Under the pieces are notes generated by a model. It saw only the letters and a list, made by a program, of their open reading frames with translations, was not told the DNA's origin and made no database searches. DNA of 64,000 nucleotides from Chryseobacterium contaminans (lineage in GTDB: Bacteria > Bacteroidota > Bacteroidia > Flavobacteriales > Weeksellaceae), in the NCBI RefSeq assembly GCF_001684955.1, contig NZ_MAYF01000002.1, forward strand, positions 17,621 to 81,620. Direction: 5' to 3'. The number at the start of each line of letters is the position of its first letter. Position 1 is the stretch's first letter. This document shows, piece after piece, positions 1 to 7,466 of this stretch. The position numbers and the translations under genes are program-made.

Positions 1-817
1 GCTTTGTATTCGCGGCTTGTTTTCCTACCAATGGTTCAGCCATTTTCATGAAGTACTCATCGTTGATTTTTTTGTTTTTATCATCAATGGATTGTTCTAC
101 AATTTTTGACAGTTTTATCTGGCCATCAAATTCATTGTATGTTTCTTCAGGAAGGTATTTGATGATCTCTGCTTTTCTGGAAGTAAAAGCTTTATAATTG
201 GCATCTTCAGCTGATTTCAGGAAAAACAGCATATATCCGATTTCTTCTTTTGAAAGAGGATCAGAAGCTTTTTTGTTCTCAAAATATCTCTCAGAAGCCT
301 TTTTGGCGAACTCGTAATCAGTATCAGAATTAAGCTTCATAATATTGATCAGGAATTCAGGATCTTTTTCTCCGTTAGCAAACCTTTCTTTAAGGGAACC
401 TTTTTTATTCCCTTGCGAATTGATATCCTGAGCCATTGTCACAAACATACTTTCTTCCATATACCCCGTATTTCTGGAAACAAGCTCACCTTCACCGTTC
501 AGGAAAAGGTAAGTAGGATAAGAGCGGACTCCAAATTTGGTGGCAAGGTCTCTTCCTTCTCCTTTTTCCATATCAAATCTTGCATTAATGAAGTTGGTAT
601 TGAAATATTCTCTCACAGATTTCTGAGGAAAAACATTTTTTTCCATCATTTTGCACGGCCCACACCATGAAGCATACGCATCAATAAAAACCAATTTCTT
701 TTCTTTTTTGGCTTTGGCTATAATTTCCTTAAATGGTAGTTCCTGAAACTGTATAGTCTCTTGAGCAGAGATGGCAATAGAGCAAACAATAGATATCCCG
801 GAGATGATCTTCTTCAT
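1..817 (-). CDS. Thioredoxin-family protein, exported (3' end outside window)
   Basis: Reading the minus strand from the ATG at 815-817 gives an open frame that runs off the left edge, so the C-terminus is missing. The protein starts with a short Sec-type signal (MKKIISGISIVCSIAISAQ). A thioredoxin fold follows, with the active site WCGPCK about 45 residues in, preceded by KKLVFIDAYAS, which is typical of DsbD-gamma or thioredoxin_7-like proteins of Bacteroidota. Downstream of the fold is a long helical, lysine-rich region (about residues 130-270). The family reduces or isomerises disulphides in the periplasm; the partner is unknown. It is separated from the convergent-side HxlR gene by about 150 bases containing a dispersed repeat. 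The motif identification is firm; the substrate is not known. Confidence 0.88.
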   Translation of the reverse strand, partial: MKKIISGISIVCSIAISAQETIQFQELPFKEIIAKAKKEKKLVFIDAYASWCGPCKMMEKNVFPQKSVREYFNTNFINARFDMEKGEGRDLATKFGVRSYPTYLFLNGEGELVSRNTGYMEESMFVTMAQDINSQGNKKGSLKERFANGEKDPEFLINIMKLNSDTDYEFAKKASERYFENKKASDPLSKEEIGYMLFFLKSAEDANYKAFTSRKAEIIKYLPEETYNEFDGQIKLSKIVEQSIDDKNKKINDEYFMKMAEPLVGKQAANTK

Positions 818-862
818 TTTCAATTAAGATTTGAAGCGAAGATAAATAAATTTCAAAATATA

Positions 863-887
863 GAAGCTGGAATCTGAAGGTTGAATG
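863..887. repeat. Dispersed intergenic repeat, GAAGCTGG family
   Basis: The string gaagctggaatctgaagg lies in the spacer between the thioredoxin-like and HxlR genes. Related strings occur at 12972-13001, 13446-13474, 63323-63349 and 63378-63410, always in spacers. No function is evident. Confidence 0.55.
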
Positions 888-969
888 TTGATATTAACTA
901 ATTTTAAGACTTACCTTTTTTAATTGTGATTCTCTTGCCTATCTTTTCTGTGATTAAAAATAACTGTAT

Positions 970-1332
970 CTACTCCTTTTTCTTAGATGCTTTATGTTCT
1001 TTGCCCCAAACTTCAAGCTGGCTGAGTACCGGAAGTAACTTTTTTCCTATTTCTGATAATTCATATTCTACTCTGGGAGGAACCTCTGCATATACTGTTT
1101 TGATAACCAGATTTTCCTGTTCCATTTTTTTAAGCTGTAGGGTAAGCATCCTTTCGGAAATATTGGGAATTCTGTTTTTCAGCTCAACAAACCTCAGCCT
1201 TTCCTGTTTGAGTTGGTAACAAATGGAAAGAATCCATCGTCCACTAATTAAGTTGACAGCATATATTTCGGAGCAACAGGATTCCATTGTTTTTTTATTC
1301 TCGTTATTGGTGGATGATTCTTTAATACTCAT
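970..1332 (-). CDS. HxlR-family winged-helix transcriptional regulator
   Basis: This 120-residue protein matches the HxlR (MarR-like) family: an N-terminal cysteine pair (MESCC), then NLISGRWILSICYQL, RFVELKNRIPNISERMLTLQLKKMEQ as the recognition helix region, and a wing with PRVEYELSEIGKKLLPVL. The ATG at 1330-1332 (MSIKESS) is preferred over the upstream ATG at 1443, because the extra 37 residues do not resemble the family and the usual length is 100-130 residues. It is divergent from the hydrolase at 1467, with a 7-bp inverted repeat (1362-1386) between them. A local redox- or electrophile-responsive repressor of the hydrolase/isochorismatase pair is a reasonable inference, given the N-terminal cysteines. 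Confidence 0.9.
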   Translation of the reverse strand: MSIKESSTNNENKKTMESCCSEIYAVNLISGRWILSICYQLKQERLRFVELKNRIPNISERMLTLQLKKMEQENLVIKTVYAEVPPRVEYELSEIGKKLLPVLSQLEVWGKEHKASKKKE

Positions 1333-1361
1333 ACTAACATTTTTGTTCGCTTCATACAATC

Positions 1362-1386
1362 TGTTGCATACTTGTACACTGCAACA
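1362..1386. promoter_or_regulatory. Inverted repeat in divergent promoter, candidate HxlR operator
   Basis: TGTTGCA (1362-1368) and TGCAACA (1380-1386) form a perfect 7-bp inverted repeat around an 11-base spacer, within the 134-base region between two divergent genes. HxlR proteins bind as dimers to such palindromes next to their own gene. The sequence is visible; binding is inferred. Confidence 0.5.
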
Positions 1387-1466
1387 TTGATGATTTAAAT
1401 TTACAAATAAAACAGGAAATATAGGTGATGATCCTATTTCCATAGATTCTTATACAATAAAATATT

Positions 1467-2411
1467 ATGGATTTAAATAGAATTAATAAAGAACTGAGGG
1501 CAAGTATTGAAAGTGTTCCGTATTCGCTGGAACTTGATGAAAATTTATTTTTGAATGCTCCTGAAATACTACAGAAGGAAAGAATAGAATTTACAAAGGC
1601 TCATTCTGTTAAGCAGCCGGCTCATATTAAGGTGACAGATATTTTTATTCCAAGTTCAGTGGATGGTGAAAAAATACGTCTGCATATCTATCAGCCGGAA
1701 AAATTCAACCGGAATAAAACATTGATTTATTTTCATGGTGGCGGTTATGTTTTTGGCTTGCCGGAGCAGGTTGACAGCCAAATGTTTGAAATAGCAGAAG
1801 GATTGCAGGCAACTATTATATCGGTAGATTACAGATTATCACCTCAACATCGTTTTCCTGTGCCTGTTTTGGATGGTTTTGATGCTTTAAAATGGCTCAT
1901 TGATAACGGAGAAACCCAATTGGGAATTGACCCAGGAAATGTTACTGTTTCCGGAGCAAGTGCCGGCGGACATTTAGCTGCATCAGTTACCCAGATGGCC
2001 GTAGATCAGAATATTGATAATATAAAACATCAGTTTTTATTGTATCCGGTTATTCATAATAGATTGAATACATCTTCTATGAAAGAGTTTACAGATTCAC
2101 CATTATGGAGCCGAAGATATGCTGAAATAGCATGGCAGCATTTTCTAGGTAAAGAGAATATAGATAAATGTGTTACTTATTCAGATCTGACGCATTATCG
2201 CAATTTTTCTGCCTTACCTCAGACCACCATCGTAGCCTGTGAGCTTGATCCTTTAAGGGATGAAGGTATTGAATATTCCCAATTGTTATATCTGGCCGGA
2301 GTTGCTACAGAATTGTGGGTAGTTCCCGGAGCAGTACATGTCTTCGATTTGTTTGATTGCCCTTTAACTGATGAATACAAAAAGTTTATGATGAATAAGC
2401 TGTTTAAATAA
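1467..2411 (+). CDS. Alpha/beta hydrolase (HSL/acetyl-esterase type)
   Basis: This 314-residue protein is a carboxylesterase of the hormone-sensitive-lipase group. It has the oxyanion-hole motif HGGGYVFG (about residues 89-96), the nucleophile elbow GASAGGH around residue 165, an acidic residue in CELDPLRDEG, and the catalytic histidine in GAVHVFD near the C-terminus. There is no signal peptide, so it is cytoplasmic. It is divergent from the HxlR regulator and 11 bases upstream of the isochorismatase-family gene, so the pair is probably co-transcribed. The physiological ester is unknown; small acyl esters are typical for the family. Confidence 0.92.
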   Translation: MDLNRINKELRASIESVPYSLELDENLFLNAPEILQKERIEFTKAHSVKQPAHIKVTDIFIPSSVDGEKIRLHIYQPEKFNRNKTLIYFHGGGYVFGLPEQVDSQMFEIAEGLQATIISVDYRLSPQHRFPVPVLDGFDALKWLIDNGETQLGIDPGNVTVSGASAGGHLAASVTQMAVDQNIDNIKHQFLLYPVIHNRLNTSSMKEFTDSPLWSRRYAEIAWQHFLGKENIDKCVTYSDLTHYRNFSALPQTTIVACELDPLRDEGIEYSQLLYLAGVATELWVVPGAVHVFDLFDCPLTDEYKKFMMNKLFK

Positions 2412-2422
2412 AATAAAAACAC

Positions 2423-2990
2423 ATGAAATTAAGAGAAAAAAGACCAGCTTTGATTCTTGTAGATATTCAAAAAGGATTTCTTGATGAAAACTATTGGGGC
2501 GGAAACCGAAATAATAAAGATGCAGAAAAAACAAGCGGTAAAATACTGGAAAAATGGCGGGAACTGAATTTACCAATATTTCACATTCGGCACAGCTCAG
2601 CCAATCCTCAATCTAAATTGCATGAATCTGATCCGGGATTTGAATTTAATGAGAACGTTTTACCTCAACATGATGAATGTATTATCACCAAAAATGTTAA
2701 CAGCGCATTTATAGGAACAGATCTGAAAGAAAAATTAGATGTTCAGGAAAATAAATACGGTGGTTATTTTAGGGATAACAACCAATCATTGTGTTTCTAC
2801 AACCACAAGAATGGCAGGGAATTTCGGATATGAAACGTATGTTATTTCAGATGCTACAGCAGCTTTTGACAGGGTTGGGATACATGGTGAAAAATATAAT
2901 GCAGAGTTGGTTCATCTGATGGCATTAGCCAATTTGAATGAAGAGTTTGCAACAGTTATGAATGCTGAAGAATTATTAAAAAGCTTGTAG
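2423..2990 (+). pseudogene. Isochorismatase-family cysteine hydrolase, interrupted by a frameshift
   Basis: The first frame (2423-2833) encodes the N-terminal half, with the catalytic Asp (LILVDIQKGF) and the catalytic Lys region (ITKNVNSAFIGT). The second frame, used from about 2750 to 2990, encodes the rest: TVVILGITTNHCVSTTTRMA with the nucleophile Cys, then GYETYVISDATAAFD. The two halves join smoothly if one base is removed within about 2744-2752 (caggaaaataaa), restoring a roughly 188-residue protein, the normal family length. As written, the first frame ends in a nonsense tail. It is either a recent single-base insertion or a sequencing error in an A-rich stretch. Family members hydrolyse isochorismate, nicotinamide or related amides; the substrate here is unknown. 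Confidence 0.88.
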
Positions 2991-3071
2991 TGAATTTTAT
3001 CAAAACAAGTTGTGTCTACAACAAATTTTAAGATAATTTTAATTCACCAAATGGTCCTCAAATCTTTGTAA

Positions 3072-3079
3072 TACCTTTG
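3072..3079 (+). promoter_or_regulatory. Candidate -7 promoter box for the sensor kinase gene
   Basis: TACCTTTG matches the Bacteroidota -7 consensus TAnnTTTG and lies 86 bases before the kinase ATG. No convincing -33 TTG is seen at the usual distance. Confidence 0.5.
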
Positions 3080-3165
3080 CAAACGAATAATTTATATACA
3101 GAAGTGATCTTTAAAATATAGGCTCTACTACAGCATTGTTAAGGTTTTCTGTATAAGAAAATAGA

Positions 3166-4761
3166 ATGCAGAAGAATTTGAGTATTAATTTTAAAAACGC
3201 CTTATCCCAAAAATCTATTTATGTTGCCGCTTTATCCACCTGCCTGATTGCAGTAGTGGCTTTTGCCGTTTTAAGTCATTTAATTGCCGAAGATAACCGT
3301 AAAAATAATGAAGACTTTGCGAAAAAAACATTCTTCAGGAAATATGAATCTGTGGAAAGCGAATTCAGGAATATTGAAGATTACCAGTATCTCCTTCGTG
3401 AGCTGATTCAAAAAGACGGATTGAAAAACTATAGAGATTATTCTCTGGTTTTAAATGATTTGAATAAAAAAAGAAACCTGTTAACCTACAGTTGGTATTA
3501 TTACGACAATCATAAAACAGGAAAATATGAAAGTAATAATCCTCTGGCTAATGTTTTCAAAGAGAGAAATAGTGAAAAAGGATCTATTGCTATAAGAAAT
3601 ACACGTTCCGGACATTTCAAAGATCTCTTAATAAGTCGTAAAGACAGCATGTTCTGGGTGAGCTATGATTCTATCACATTGCCGGAGAAAAATGTTCTGT
3701 ATTATGGTTCTACGGTAAGCCTGGATGATCTTCACCAATATTTTACCAATGTAGATAAAAGCTCCAATACTTATGCTTATGTTTTTACCAAGGAAGGAAT
3801 CTGTATTACCCATCCTGAAAAAAAGTACATTGGGAAGAATGTTTTCAGTTTTACGGATATTAAAGCAAAAGATACTTTATGTAATGCCGTAAAATCAGGA
3901 TATACAGAAGGACTTGCCAACTCAGAATATCTGGCGATGGAAGTCACACGCTTTATCAAACCTTTGAAAACAGATAATTTCGATGGGTATGCAGTGGTTA
4001 ATTATGTCAACTTTATTACAGATGAAAATATCAATAAAGTAAAAGCTTATACAGTATATATATTTCTGGCTGCTTTATTTCTGATCGTTACTGTTTTCAT
4101 TTTATTCCAGCGGTCTACAAGCATCGCATATAAAGAAAAAGAAAAGATACAGTCTGAAAAAAACCTGCTGCTGGTAGAGAATGAAAAAATGCATAAAGCA
4201 GAAGTGATTAATCAGCTTCAGCAGCTTAAGAATAATATCAATCCCCATTTTCTGTTCAATTCTCTGAACTCTCTTTATATGCTGATTGGAATTAATAAAG
4301 AGAATGCCCAGAAATTTACGATGAATCTTTCCAAGATCTACAGGTATCTGATTGTTCCGCCAAAGGAAAATATTGTTCCTGTTTCTAAAGAGATTGATTT
4401 TATCCAGAAATATATGGAGCTTCTGAAAAGCAGGTTTGATGAAGAGCTGAATTTTCAGCTCATTATAAAAGATCAAGAAAGTTTAAAGAAACGGATTCCT
4501 TATTTATCCCTTCAGATTGTCACGGAAAATGCTATAAAACATAATGTTGCAACCATAGATCAACCCTTGGAGATTACAATAGAAGTAGAAGGAAATGGAA
4601 TCACAGTAAAGAATACATATCAGCCCAAAACGGAAGAGGTACAGGGAGAGAAATTCGGAATTGATTATTTGAATCAGGTTTATGAGTATTTTAGAGAAAA
4701 TCCGCTTCATATTTCTGTAGATGGTGAAAAGTTTATATGTTTTTTGCCATTAATGAAATAA
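3166..4761 (+). CDS. LytS/YehU-type sensor histidine kinase with extracellular sensor
   Basis: This 531-residue membrane kinase has a first transmembrane segment at about residues 15-38, then an extracytoplasmic region of about 255 residues. That region has Cache-like features (YAYVFTKEGICITHPEKKYIGKNVF) and was probably built for small-ligand sensing. A second transmembrane segment spans about residues 295-316, followed by a coiled linker. The cytoplasmic part is a His_kinase domain with NPHFLFNSLNSLY; H361 is the predicted phospho-acceptor. A short HATPase-like end follows (TENAIKHNV). Kinases of this class pair with LytTR regulators. None is adjacent, but one lies at 12205, immediately beyond the protease/SusCD operon that starts 114 bases downstream of this gene. 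I infer that the two form one system controlling that operon. Confidence 0.92.
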   Translation: MQKNLSINFKNALSQKSIYVAALSTCLIAVVAFAVLSHLIAEDNRKNNEDFAKKTFFRKYESVESEFRNIEDYQYLLRELIQKDGLKNYRDYSLVLNDLNKKRNLLTYSWYYYDNHKTGKYESNNPLANVFKERNSEKGSIAIRNTRSGHFKDLLISRKDSMFWVSYDSITLPEKNVLYYGSTVSLDDLHQYFTNVDKSSNTYAYVFTKEGICITHPEKKYIGKNVFSFTDIKAKDTLCNAVKSGYTEGLANSEYLAMEVTRFIKPLKTDNFDGYAVVNYVNFITDENINKVKAYTVYIFLAALFLIVTVFILFQRSTSIAYKEKEKIQSEKNLLLVENEKMHKAEVINQLQQLKNNINPHFLFNSLNSLYMLIGINKENAQKFTMNLSKIYRYLIVPPKENIVPVSKEIDFIQKYMELLKSRFDEELNFQLIIKDQESLKKRIPYLSLQIVTENAIKHNVATIDQPLEITIEVEGNGITVKNTYQPKTEEVQGEKFGIDYLNQVYEYFRENPLHISVDGEKFICFLPLMK

Positions 4762-4775
4762 AATGGAAAAATCCA

Positions 4776-4805
4776 TTCACTCCCGAATAATCACCTTTCA
4801 CTCCC
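4776..4805 (+). promoter_or_regulatory. Direct repeat 9-N12-9, candidate LytTR binding site
   Basis: TTCACTCCC occurs at 4776-4784 and again, identically, at 4797-4805, so the copies are 21 bases (two helical turns) apart. LytTR-domain regulators characteristically bind two 9-bp direct repeats separated by 12-13 bp. The site lies 35 bases upstream of the probable -33 TTG of the protease/SusCD operon, a position suited to activation. The repeat is directly visible; the regulator assignment is inference from context. Confidence 0.6.
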
Positions 4806-4840
4806 TAAAACACCCTATATAATTCACTATACCTATAGCT

Positions 4841-4872
4841 TTGCCAGCTGAAACTAAGATATTTACTATTTG
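4841..4872 (+). promoter_or_regulatory. Candidate promoter of the protease/SusCD operon
   Basis: TTG at 4841-4843 and TACTATTTG at 4864-4872 resemble the flavobacterial -33/-7 pair. The -7 box has three instead of two bases between TA and TTTG. The spacing is 20 bases. Transcription would begin near 4878, which favours translation from the ATG at 4893. Confidence 0.4.
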
Positions 4873-4892
4873 GAATGAATCGGACTATTTTA

Positions 4893-7460
4893 ATGAAGAA
4901 TTACAGGCTTGCACTGTATCTTGGATTAGCTATGGCATCGCCGGCCGTCCTTGCACAGAAAAAAGATACTGTAAAAACGACCAAGGACAAAACCGAAAAA
5001 GCAGATCTTTCATCATCAAAAAAAACAAAAAAGATTGACGAACTGATTAAGAAAGGGACTTATAAAAAAGGGCTTTTCAATACCATTCAGGTAAAAACAG
5101 ATCTTTATTTTGAAATCCCTGACAGTTTGATGGGGCGCCAGTTTTTGGTAGTGAATAAGTTGTCTCAGGTACCGTTGCAGGTCAATGAAGCTGGTCTGAA
5201 CAAAGGAATGAATTATGAGAATAAGATTATTTCTTTTTACAAAGACAGTGTTGCCAAAAAGGTATGGGTAAGAACTTCTGAAGCTAAGGTGTCTTCTCCT
5301 AAAAATGATGCCATTACAAAATCTGTTAAAGATAACTTTTCAGGATCTGTCATTGAAGTTTTTGATATTGAAGCACAGAACAGTGACTCTACTTCGGTAG
5401 CCATTAAAGTAAATAAGGTTTTTGACGGAAATCAGAAAAGCTTTAATGATGTGTTGGCCAATGTTGGCCTTGGCGGATCAGTAAAATCAAGTCTTTCCTT
5501 TATTGAAGGAGTAAAAACATTCCCGGAGAACGTTGTGGTTAAGTCTCAGCTGAGCACATCTGTGAATGAAGGTGGAGTAGATTTACCGGTAACACTTGGA
5601 GTAACCAGTAACCTGGTGTTGCTTCCCAAAGTTCCTATGAAACCAAGGATTGCAGACGCAAGAGTAGGATTCTTCAGCGAAAAGCATTGGTCTTTTAACG
5701 ATCAGCAGCAGAAAATGGATGAGAAATTTTTCATCACCCGCTGGAACCTGGAACCTAAAGATGAAGACAAGGAGAAATATCTGAGAGGAGAGCTTGTAGA
5801 GCCTAAAAAGCAGATCGTTTATTATATAGATCCTTCAACACCAAAACAATGGCGTGAAAAGATCATTGCAGGAGTTCATGACTGGCAGGTTGCTTTTGAA
5901 CAGGCTGGTTTCAAGAATGCAGTAATTGCTAAGATGCCGGATGAAAAAGATGAAGATTTTGATATCGATGATGTAAGATATTCCGTGATTACCTATGCAG
6001 CTTCTCCTAAGTCGAATGCGATGGGACCATCTGTAGTAGACCCAAGAAGTGGGGAGATCATTGAAGCGGATATCATCTGGTGGCACAATGTAATGACTTC
6101 TCTTCAGGAATGGATGAGAATTCAGATAGGACCTATTGATCCGAAAGCAAGAGCGAATAAGTTTAGTGATGAATATATGGGAGAAGCTATTCGTTTTGTA
6201 TCGTCTCATGAAGTAGGACACACCTTCGGATTGAAGCACAATATGGGATCTTCATTTGCATTCCCTGTAGAATCGCTTCGTTCTAAAGAGTTCACAGATA
6301 AAATGGGTGGAACTGCACCTTCTATCATGGATTACGCACGTTACAACTACGTGGCACAGCCGGAAGATGGTGTTACAGCGATTACTCCAAAGATTGGAAT
6401 CTATGATAAATATGCCATTGAATGGGGTTACCGTTGGTATCCGGACGAATTTGCTGAGAAAAAAGCATTAAAAAATCTGATTGATAAGCACGAAGATGAT
6501 CCATTGTATTTCTATGGGGAACAGCAAAGCTACCTTGAAACAATAGATCCGCGCTCACAGTCGGAAGATTTGGGTGATGATGCGATGAAAGCCAGCGAAT
6601 ACGGAATGAAAAACCTGAAGGTGGTTGCCAATAATCTTTTAAAATGGACGTATGAAGACGGTAAAGATTATACGGATGCAGGTAAATTATACATGGGTGT
6701 TATTGGGCAATGGGATCTGTATACAGGACATGTAATGGCGAATGTAGGTGGGATCTACCTGAACAATACCGTTTTTGGAAACAAGAAAAAAGCCTATGAA
6801 GCAGTTCCTGCTGAAACCCAGAGAAGAGCGGTTGATTACCTGGTTAAAAACTCAATCCATCTTCCGGAATGGCTATTCTTTAACCCGATTACAGAGAAAA
6901 CATATTCGGTGAAAAATTCACCAATGGGACCGTTTGAACAGACGCCATATACCCTGGCAAGAGGAATGCAGTATGCCAACATCTATTCCCTGTTTATGGA
7001 CGACCGATTGCTTAGACTCCTTGAGAACGAGTTGAAGCATGAAGTTTCAGGTTCCAAAGAGGAGATTTATACCGTTGAAAACCTGTTTGAACAGGTGAGA
7101 ACAGCCATTTTTAATAAGAAAGGAAGCCTCACGATGCTTGAGAAAATGGCGCAGAAAAATTACGTGGATGCATTGATTGTTTCGGTGAACAAATTATTCG
7201 AAAAAACAGCCGTAAAAACATTGAAAACAGATCAGACATTAAATATGCCGATGATCTGCAACTATCATGAAGAAGGTAAAAACCTTAGAAACATCAATTA
7301 TTCATCCATGAAAAGAGTATCTGAAGTAACAACGTACAAAAGAGCAGAATTACAAAAGGTTCTGAACTTCCTGAATGGAACCAGATACAGAGGTGATGAC
7401 GCTTCAAGAGCGCATTACGCAGATTTAATTATTCGTATTGAAGAGGCTTTAAACAAATAA
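4893..7460 (+). CDS. Secreted zinc-dependent metalloprotease (DUF5117/DUF4953 type)
   Basis: From the ATG at 4893 the protein has 855 residues and a clean signal peptide (MKNYRLALYLGLAMASPAVLAQ). An in-frame ATG at 4875 adds six residues and would lie at or before the predicted transcription start. The order is a lysine-rich N-terminus, a DUF5118/DUF5117-like region up to about residue 320, and then a metzincin-type catalytic domain with HEVGHTFGLKHN (zinc ligands about H439, H443, H449) and a Met-turn-like SIMDYARYNYV. A long C-terminal DUF4953-like region follows. Such proteases are common in Bacteroidota, often beside SusC/SusD. SusC starts only 6 bases after its stop codon. It probably trims proteins or peptides for uptake by the following receptor. 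Confidence 0.93.
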   Translation: MKNYRLALYLGLAMASPAVLAQKKDTVKTTKDKTEKADLSSSKKTKKIDELIKKGTYKKGLFNTIQVKTDLYFEIPDSLMGRQFLVVNKLSQVPLQVNEAGLNKGMNYENKIISFYKDSVAKKVWVRTSEAKVSSPKNDAITKSVKDNFSGSVIEVFDIEAQNSDSTSVAIKVNKVFDGNQKSFNDVLANVGLGGSVKSSLSFIEGVKTFPENVVVKSQLSTSVNEGGVDLPVTLGVTSNLVLLPKVPMKPRIADARVGFFSEKHWSFNDQQQKMDEKFFITRWNLEPKDEDKEKYLRGELVEPKKQIVYYIDPSTPKQWREKIIAGVHDWQVAFEQAGFKNAVIAKMPDEKDEDFDIDDVRYSVITYAASPKSNAMGPSVVDPRSGEIIEADIIWWHNVMTSLQEWMRIQIGPIDPKARANKFSDEYMGEAIRFVSSHEVGHTFGLKHNMGSSFAFPVESLRSKEFTDKMGGTAPSIMDYARYNYVAQPEDGVTAITPKIGIYDKYAIEWGYRWYPDEFAEKKALKNLIDKHEDDPLYFYGEQQSYLETIDPRSQSEDLGDDAMKASEYGMKNLKVVANNLLKWTYEDGKDYTDAGKLYMGVIGQWDLYTGHVMANVGGIYLNNTVFGNKKKAYEAVPAETQRRAVDYLVKNSIHLPEWLFFNPITEKTYSVKNSPMGPFEQTPYTLARGMQYANIYSLFMDDRLLRLLENELKHEVSGSKEEIYTVENLFEQVRTAIFNKKGSLTMLEKMAQKNYVDALIVSVNKLFEKTAVKTLKTDQTLNMPMICNYHEEGKNLRNINYSSMKRVSEVTTYKRAELQKVLNFLNGTRYRGDDASRAHYADLIIRIEEALNK

Positions 7461-7466
7461 ACAGCA

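Noticed and set aside
1333..1443. Upstream start of the HxlR regulator
   Set aside because: The extra 37 residues are absent from the family and cover the probable operator.
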